Shown: positions 59,791-64,000 of the stretch, piece by piece
Position numbering within the stretch: position 1 is the first letter of the stretch
Layout: every line of letters starts with the position of its first letter
Source: Deltaproteobacteria bacterium RIFCSPHIGHO2_01_FULL_43_49
GTDB lineage: Bacteria > UBA10199 > SPLOWO2-01-44-7
Assembly (NCBI GenBank): GCA_001798075.1
Contig: MGRG01000012.1
Span: 27,852-91,851 of the forward strand
Direction of reading: 5' to 3'
Length of the DNA: 64,000 nt
Made by a program: the position numbers and the translations under genes
Notes under the pieces: generated by a model
What the model was told of the DNA's origin: nothing
What the model saw: the letters and a program-made list of their open reading frames with translations, nothing else
Database searches by the model: none

Positions 59791-59817
59791 GCAACTTTTT
59801 TGAAAAGCTGACGATAA
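59791..59817 (+). promoter_or_regulatory. Sigma-28-like promoter (GCAA-N15-GACGATAA) with no coding gene downstream
   Basis: GCAA (59791-59794) and GACGATAA (59810-59817), 15-base spacing. The next coding gene on this strand is 570 bases away, beyond tRNA-Phe on the other strand. Confidence 0.58.
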
Positions 59818-59823
59818 CAGTAG

Positions 59824-60060
59824 TGAGAGGTTTGAAAGTAGCAATGCTCGGGGGAGCTAGAAAAAGCTTCCCCATTTTTTTTGGGAAGCCATAAAGGGAG
59901 TCATTCTTAGGGGTAGTCAACGGGGAGTCGAGAGACGGCTCTATAGGGACGAAGAGGGTTAGGGCCATCTCACCTAGGGAGTCATCATATAACTTTGGGA
60001 AGAGAAACGCCTTTGGGGCTTTAGGTGCTGGTCTGTCTGTATCCCAAGGGGACCCCTTCG
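59824..60060 (+). ncRNA. Candidate non-coding transcript from the sigma-28-like promoter at 59791
   Basis: No credible reading frame is present. The first part contains GGGGGAGCT-N4-AAGCTTCCCC followed by ATTTTTTTT, a terminator-like structure near 59852-59881, and the last part has ACCCC-TTC-GGGGT (60052-60065). A short RNA of about 60 nt or a longer one could result. Confidence 0.35.
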
Positions 60061-60067
60061 GGGTTGT

Positions 60068-60139
<72 letters not shown>

Positions 60140-60314
60140 GGTCTAGCAAAAACTAGATCCGTGCATCAAACATGAGGAGAGAAAAAAATCAAGGAAAGTG
60201 AAAAAAAATTGAAGAATTTTTTGGGTGAGGGAAGTGTTGAGGATAATTGAAAATTAAAGTTGAGAGTTCAAGTAACAGTTGAAAAAAATAGCTGTTGACG
60301 CACTGCGCAATCGT

Positions 60315-60343
60315 TTGACGCACTGTTGTCCGTGTGGTATAAG
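60315..60343 (+). promoter_or_regulatory. Sigma-70 promoter of carD
   Basis: TTGACG (60315-60320) and TATAAG (60338-60343), 17-base spacing, 43 bases before the ATG. TTGACGCACTG is repeated 20 bases upstream (60295-60305), possibly a regulator site or second -35. Confidence 0.7.
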
Positions 60344-60386
60344 CCTCACGGCAGTTGGGAAAAGGAGTCCTAAAAGGAGGGTTTAA

Positions 60387-60908
60387 ATGCCTAAGAGTTC
60401 ACCGATGAATAGGGAGTTCAAAGTAGGGGATATGGCGGTTTATCCGGCCCATGGGGTGGGTCAGGTCACGAGTATTGAAAACAAGGAAATAGCAGGTGCC
60501 AAGGCCCAATTCTACATTTTAAAGATCATGGATAGCGGCATGACCATCATGGTCCCCACCAAAAATGTCCGCAATGTGGGGCTAAGAGAGGTTATTGGTC
60601 CCGATGAGGTGGAGGCCGTTTATGCTATTTTGAGAGAGTGTGGCGAATACACCATTACCGAACAGACCTGGAATCGTCGCTACCGTGAATACATGGACAA
60701 GATCAAAACAGGCTCTATTTATGAAATTGCTGAGGTTTTGCGCGATTTGTCGATGCTTCGCTATGAAAAAGAGCTCTCTTTTGGTGAGCGCAAAATGCTC
60801 GATACCGCCCGCAATTTGATTATCAAAGAGCTGGCCATAGCCCAAGAAGAAGAGGAAGTGGAAGTTGCCGGGGAAATTGACGGGATCTTCGCCAACAACC
60901 ACCGCTAA
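60387..60908 (+). CDS. CarD/CdnL-family transcription regulator
   Basis: CarD/CdnL proteins bind RNA polymerase beta and stabilise open complexes, notably at rRNA promoters. The 173-residue product has the N-terminal RNAP-interaction domain (FKVGDMAVYPAHGVGQVTSIE, about 10-30) and a helical C-terminal DNA-binding domain including LRDLSMLRYEKELSFGERKMLDTARN. ATG 60387 has AAGGAGGG upstream. It leads a unit with ispD, ispF and cysS, a common arrangement in deltaproteobacteria. Confidence 0.94.
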   Translation: MPKSSPMNREFKVGDMAVYPAHGVGQVTSIENKEIAGAKAQFYILKIMDSGMTIMVPTKNVRNVGLREVIGPDEVEAVYAILRECGEYTITEQTWNRRYREYMDKIKTGSIYEIAEVLRDLSMLRYEKELSFGERKMLDTARNLIIKELAIAQEEEEVEVAGEIDGIFANNHR

Positions 60909-60909
60909 A

Positions 60910-61569
60910 ATGAAATGCGGTGCCGTTATTGTTGCTGCGGGGCGGGGTGAAAGGCTTAAAAACACCACTCCAAAAGCCTTTATTCCACTGAGGTCAAAAC
61001 CGCTCTGTCAATACAGTCTGGACGCTTTTTTAAGTTACCCCAAAATTACTGATATTGTTTTGGTTATACCGGAAGAAAAACTCTCTTCATTTTCTGATCC
61101 GAAATTCAAAGTGGTGGCGGGAGGAGCCAGTCGCCAGGAATCGGTTTTTAAAGGACTCTCTGCTTTAGAGTGCGATACCGCATGGGTCTTTGTCCATGAT
61201 GCGGCAAGGCCTTTGTTGACAGCCGATTTGTTGGATAGGCTTTGGGAGTCTGCAAAAAATGGGAAAAATTGTATCGCCGCTTGGCCAATTTCCGACACGG
61301 TCAAATTGGCTCAAAACACAACCATCGCCAAAACGCTCGACCGTCAGAATTTGTGGGGTGCCCAAACACCACAGGTTTTTTTAACCTCTGTTCTGAAAGA
61401 GGCCTATGCAAAAGCGAAAAAAGATAATTTCACTGGAACCGATGAGGCCTCTTTAGTAGAACGTCTAGGTGCATCCGTAGAACTAGTGGTGGGCGATCCC
61501 TGGAATCTCAAAATCACAACCCCACAAGATTTAAAACTAGCAGAACTTATTTTGGAAAATAAATTGTGA
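60910..61569 (+). CDS. ispD: 2-C-methyl-D-erythritol 4-phosphate cytidylyltransferase
   Basis: IspD makes CDP-methylerythritol in the MEP isoprenoid pathway. The 219-residue protein has VIVAAGRGERLKNTTPKAFIPL at the start, VFVHDAARPLL (about 97-107) and GTDEASLVERLG, all diagnostic. ATG 60910 is one base after the carD stop; the longer frame would lie inside carD. It overlaps ispF by GTGA. Confidence 0.95.
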   Translation: MKCGAVIVAAGRGERLKNTTPKAFIPLRSKPLCQYSLDAFLSYPKITDIVLVIPEEKLSSFSDPKFKVVAGGASRQESVFKGLSALECDTAWVFVHDAARPLLTADLLDRLWESAKNGKNCIAAWPISDTVKLAQNTTIAKTLDRQNLWGAQTPQVFLTSVLKEAYAKAKKDNFTGTDEASLVERLGASVELVVGDPWNLKITTPQDLKLAELILENKL

Positions 61570-62033
61570 GAATAGGGACAGGCTACGACATTCATCGTTT
61601 GGAAAAAGGAAAACCTCTCCTTTTGGGAGGTGTGAAAATTCCATCTGAAAAAGGGGCGGTGGGACATTCCGATGGCGATACCCTTTTGCACGCCATTACC
61701 GATGCAATTCTTGGAGCGGCAGCGTTAGGCGATATTGGCCAACATTTTCCGGATACCGATCCAAAAAATAAGGGAAAAGAGAGCCAATATTTTTTGAAAG
61801 AGGTTTTAAAGCTGGTTCAAGCCAAAGGTCTTGCTGTCGAAAATGTCGATGCAACCATCATTTTACAAGCCCCTAAATTGGCTGAGTATATTCCCGCCAT
61901 GCGCCGCCAAATTGCCGCTTGTTTGGGGATTGACGTCGAGAAGGTCAGTGTGAAGGCCAAGACCAACGAGAGATTGGATAGTCTTGGGAATACAGAAGGA
62001 GTTGCAGTCCACGCCATTTGCTTGCTAAAGTAG
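61566..62033 (+). CDS. ispF: 2-C-methyl-D-erythritol 2,4-cyclodiphosphate synthase
   Basis: IspF cyclises the CDP-ME 2-phosphate made from the IspD product. The 155-residue protein has the metal motif GYDIHRL at residues 6-12, GHSDGDTLLHAITDAILGAAALGDIGQHFPDTD, and a C-terminal KTNERLDSLGNTEGVAVHA. The GTG start overlaps the ispD stop. ispD-ispF adjacency is common. Confidence 0.96.
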   Translation: MRIGTGYDIHRLEKGKPLLLGGVKIPSEKGAVGHSDGDTLLHAITDAILGAAALGDIGQHFPDTDPKNKGKESQYFLKEVLKLVQAKGLAVENVDATIILQAPKLAEYIPAMRRQIAACLGIDVEKVSVKAKTNERLDSLGNTEGVAVHAICLLK

Positions 62034-62038
62034 GCGAC

Positions 62039-63514
62039 ATGCCTATTCGAGTCTATAATTCCCTTACCCAAAAGAAAGAGCTGTTTAAACCGATCAAAAA
62101 AGGAAAAGTGGGAATGTATGTCTGTGGGATTACGGCTTACGATTCTTGCCATTTAGGTCATGCCAGGGCGGCGGTCGCCTTTGATGTCATCTATCGCTAC
62201 CTCAAGTATCGCGGATTGGATGTCACTTATGTCCGCAACTATACCGACATTGATGACAAAATTATCAATCGTGCGAAAGAAACTAACACTCCTTGGAATG
62301 AACTGACTGAGAGCTATATTCGCGAGTATCAAGAAGACATGGAAGCGCTCAATGTGTTGAAGCCCACCAAAGAACCCAGGGCAACCGAGCATATCAAACA
62401 GATGATTCAATCAATTGAGGCGTTGATTAAAAACAAGGTGGCCTATGAATCGAAGGGGAGTGTTTACTATGCGGTCCGTCAATTCAAAAATTATGGAAAG
62501 CTCTCTCACAAAAATATTGAAGAATTGGAATCGGGAGCCAGAATCGAAATTGATGAAACCAAAAAAGACCCCCTTGATTTTGCACTCTGGAAAGCAGCAA
62601 AACCAAGCGAGCCAAGCTGGGATAGTCCATGGGGGAAGGGAAGGCCCGGCTGGCATATTGAATGCTCGACAATGAGCACCCATTATTTAAAACAACCGTT
62701 TGATATTCATGGGGGTGGAAGGGATTTGATTTTTCCTCATCATGAAAACGAACTGGCGCAAGCAGAAGGAGCCGCCAAAAAACATTTTTGCAATTATTTT
62801 TTGCACAACGGCTTTATCAACATCAATGCTGAAAAGATGAGCAAGTCATTGAGAAATTTTAAGACAATCCGAGAAGTGGTTGCTGAGCATCATCCAGAAG
62901 TGGTTCGCTATTTTTTGATCGCTGCTCATTATGGCTCACCGATTGATTACACACAAAAAAACATGGCCGATGCGAGAGCGGCGGTGGATCGTTTTTATTT
63001 GTTGGCCGGGCGTTTGCAGTCCATTTCAGATGGGAAAGCTGTGAAGGTTGCGAGCCCAAAAGATGATTTGGAAAAAGAACTGGCAAAGAGTTTGAAGGAA
63101 CTCCCCCAAAAATTTGAAGCGGCGATGGATGAAAATTTTAATACAGCTCAAGCTTTGGGTTCTATCTTTGAAACGATCCGCATTTTCAATAAATATCTGG
63201 ATGGCAAACCCGATTTGAATTCACCTTTTGCAAAATGGGCCAAGGGGCAATGGAACAAATTGCAGAAAGATTTTTGTGAAGTTTTGGGAGTGTTTGGACT
63301 GGAAGCCTCCTTTTATTTTAAACAGATCAAACAGGTCAAAGTCAGTTCACAAGGATTAGAGCAAGATTGGATTGAAAAGAAGATTGAAGAGCGCCGCCAA
63401 GCCAGGCTTTCCAAGGATTTTAAGAGAGGCGATACCATCCGCGATGAACTCTCCAAAATGGGTGTCGAGCTCAAAGACCGCCCCGATGGCACCACCGAAT
63501 GGCATTTGCGCTAA
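62039..63514 (+). CDS. cysS: Cysteinyl-tRNA synthetase
   Basis: CysS charges tRNA-Cys. The 491-residue protein has the zinc/HIGH region YVCGITAYDSCHLGHARAA (about 26-44), CSTMS and HHENE zinc ligands, and the KMSKS motif EKMSKSLRNF (about 268-277). ATG 62039 follows ispF by five bases; the longer frame would overlap ispF. It ends the carD-ispD-ispF-cysS unit, with element A8 26 bases later. Confidence 0.96.
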   Translation: MPIRVYNSLTQKKELFKPIKKGKVGMYVCGITAYDSCHLGHARAAVAFDVIYRYLKYRGLDVTYVRNYTDIDDKIINRAKETNTPWNELTESYIREYQEDMEALNVLKPTKEPRATEHIKQMIQSIEALIKNKVAYESKGSVYYAVRQFKNYGKLSHKNIEELESGARIEIDETKKDPLDFALWKAAKPSEPSWDSPWGKGRPGWHIECSTMSTHYLKQPFDIHGGGRDLIFPHHENELAQAEGAAKKHFCNYFLHNGFININAEKMSKSLRNFKTIREVVAEHHPEVVRYFLIAAHYGSPIDYTQKNMADARAAVDRFYLLAGRLQSISDGKAVKVASPKDDLEKELAKSLKELPQKFEAAMDENFNTAQALGSIFETIRIFNKYLDGKPDLNSPFAKWAKGQWNKLQKDFCEVLGVFGLEASFYFKQIKQVKVSSQGLEQDWIEKKIEERRQARLSKDFKRGDTIRDELSKMGVELKDRPDGTTEWHLR

Positions 63515-63539
63515 GGTTGCCGAAACTGACTGGATAGGG

Positions 63540-63620
63540 GGTGACGGGTCCTGTCCCTCCGTGTTTTTGTGGGGGCCCCTAACTAAACCCCACAACAAAC
63601 ACTCCGGGCCACCCGCCACC
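63540..63620. repeat. Palindromic element A, copy 8 (plus orientation)
   Basis: The core is identical to copy A1 over nearly its whole length (AACTAAACC type). Short arms GGTGACGGGT/ACCCGCCACC pair with one mismatch. It follows cysS and precedes a sigma-28-like promoter. Confidence 0.88.
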
Positions 63621-63645
63621 AATTACCGCACCCCAATTTTATCAA

Positions 63646-63672
63646 GCAACTTTTTTTGACTTTAATCGATAA
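63646..63672 (+). promoter_or_regulatory. Sigma-28-like promoter (GCAA-N15-ATCGATAA)
   Basis: GCAA (63646-63649) and ATCGATAA (63665-63672), 15-base spacing, 37 bases before the ATG at 63710. Confidence 0.58.
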
Positions 63673-63709
63673 CAGTTATAGGTGACACGTAAATAAATTA
63701 GGAGGTTTT

Positions 63710-64000
63710 ATGGATGGTCGGAAAGTTCAAAAAGTCTTGGATACCGCAGCCAGGAGATGTGCTGAGGTCGAATGGAAGCGAAATCCAGATGTAACCGGGA
63801 AGGTCAAACTGGAGCTTTCTATCAGCGATGAAAAAGTTGAAAACTCCACAGCCATCCTAGAAACGGGTAATATCCCTCCCAATGTTTTGGGATGTATTGA
63901 AAGATCTTCAAAAACCTTTACCTTTCCTGGTCTTTTTCGAGAAAATTTAGTCTTTACTTCGGTCATCAGTCACTCAAGTGTTGAGGAGGCAAAAGATCCA
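63710..64000 (+). CDS. AgmX/PglI C-terminal-like protein, 3'-truncated by window edge
   Basis: Ninety-seven codons are visible, open to the end of the window. The pattern CAEVEWKRNPDVTGKVKLEL, then VENSTAILE and CIERSSKTFTFPG, matches the AgmX/PglI C-terminal domain of myxobacterial gliding and TonB-like proteins (C-x-x-x-L-x-x-NP-x-L-x-G-K-V). Here it starts directly at the N-terminus, without the usual long upstream part or signal peptide, which is odd. ATG 63710 follows AGGAGG. It is under a sigma-28-like promoter. Confidence 0.7.
   Translation, partial: MDGRKVQKVLDTAARRCAEVEWKRNPDVTGKVKLELSISDEKVENSTAILETGNIPPNVLGCIERSSKTFTFPGLFRENLVFTSVISHSSVEEAKDP

Noticed and set aside
59744..59968. 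Minus-strand 74-codon open frame
   Set aside because: It covers a promoter and structured non-coding sequence, overlaps the end of the 59447 gene, and has no ribosome-binding site.
63356..63659. Open frames in both strands over the end of cysS and element A8
   Set aside because: Both are overlaps of a certain gene and a repeat core; no start signal.

Overview
The window reads as a chromosomal segment of a Gram-negative bacterium. A Tol system, lipoprotein maturation enzymes, a TolA-like protein and several signal-peptide or lipobox proteins imply two membranes. CarD/CdnL, RNase G, an AgmX/PglI-like fragment, an MlaC-like protein and many sigma-54-type promoters suggest a deltaproteobacterium in the old broad sense (Myxococcota, Bdellovibrionota or an uncultured relative). 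This placement is inference; there is no rRNA here. Gene density is high, most operons use 4-base ATGA overlaps, and about 70 genes can be called. Both window edges cut genes (rimO at the left, an AgmX-like gene at the right).

Layout. 1-4.3 kb: end of rimO, a sigma-54-promoted lipoprotein, an MlaC-like protein, a DUF5678-like/aspartic-protease pair, and pyrE on the opposite strand. 4.4-11.1 kb: rng, rplU-rpmA-obg, rsfS-gpmI-comF. 11.2-19.2 kb: an orphan gene, an inositol-monophosphatase-family gene, a TPR protein, tatD, pdxH, HU, gyrA-ndk-archease. 19.2-24.5 kb: accessory material (Cys-rich RTX-like secreted protein, a Phd/RelE-type pair, an orphan between direct repeats, an EgtD-like methyltransferase) and rtcB, the partner of archease. 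24.5-30 kb: envelope orphans, a pyrroline-5-carboxylate dehydrogenase, a LacD-type aldolase, tRNA-Gly, yacG. 30-35 kb: ppx/gppA and tolQ-R-A-B. 35-38.3 kb: murI, MntA/HepT toxin-antitoxin, and three orphans including an HEVGH metalloprotease candidate. 38.5-44.6 kb: transketolase, Ctp protease, a threonine-dehydrogenase-like enzyme, a large lipoprotein metalloprotease. 45.2-51.2 kb: a tightly overlapped lipoprotein-processing operon (lgt, lipoprotein, ileS, lspA, second lgt, CPBP protease). 51.2-52.1 kb: a REP-associated transposase module. 52.1-58.7 kb: an orphan, an RND exporter, two unknowns, a UPF0104-type membrane protein, rlmE. 59-64 kb: two small orphans, tRNA-Phe, carD-ispD-ispF-cysS, and an AgmX-like gene.

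Two things stand out. First, the intergenic space is full of palindromic elements. One family (here called A, eight copies) has a conserved core of about 65 bp that is itself a hairpin, and it is flanked by inverted arms that differ from copy to copy and often contain the end of the neighbouring gene. Two copies lie in frame inside genes (comF and the signal peptide of a secreted protein), and unrelated palindromes lie in frame in gpmI and ppx, which recalls the Rickettsia palindromic elements. Three other families (B, C, D) share the fold-back layout.

Second, the orphan genes are preceded by two precise promoter types. Eight sites fit GCAA-N15-(G/A)NCGATAA, which resembles flagellar sigma-28 (FliA). 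Seven sites fit sigma-54 with GG-N10-GC spacing. These divide the accessory genes into two candidate regulons that the housekeeping genes mostly do not share. All promoter and regulon statements are by eye and need genome-wide counts.
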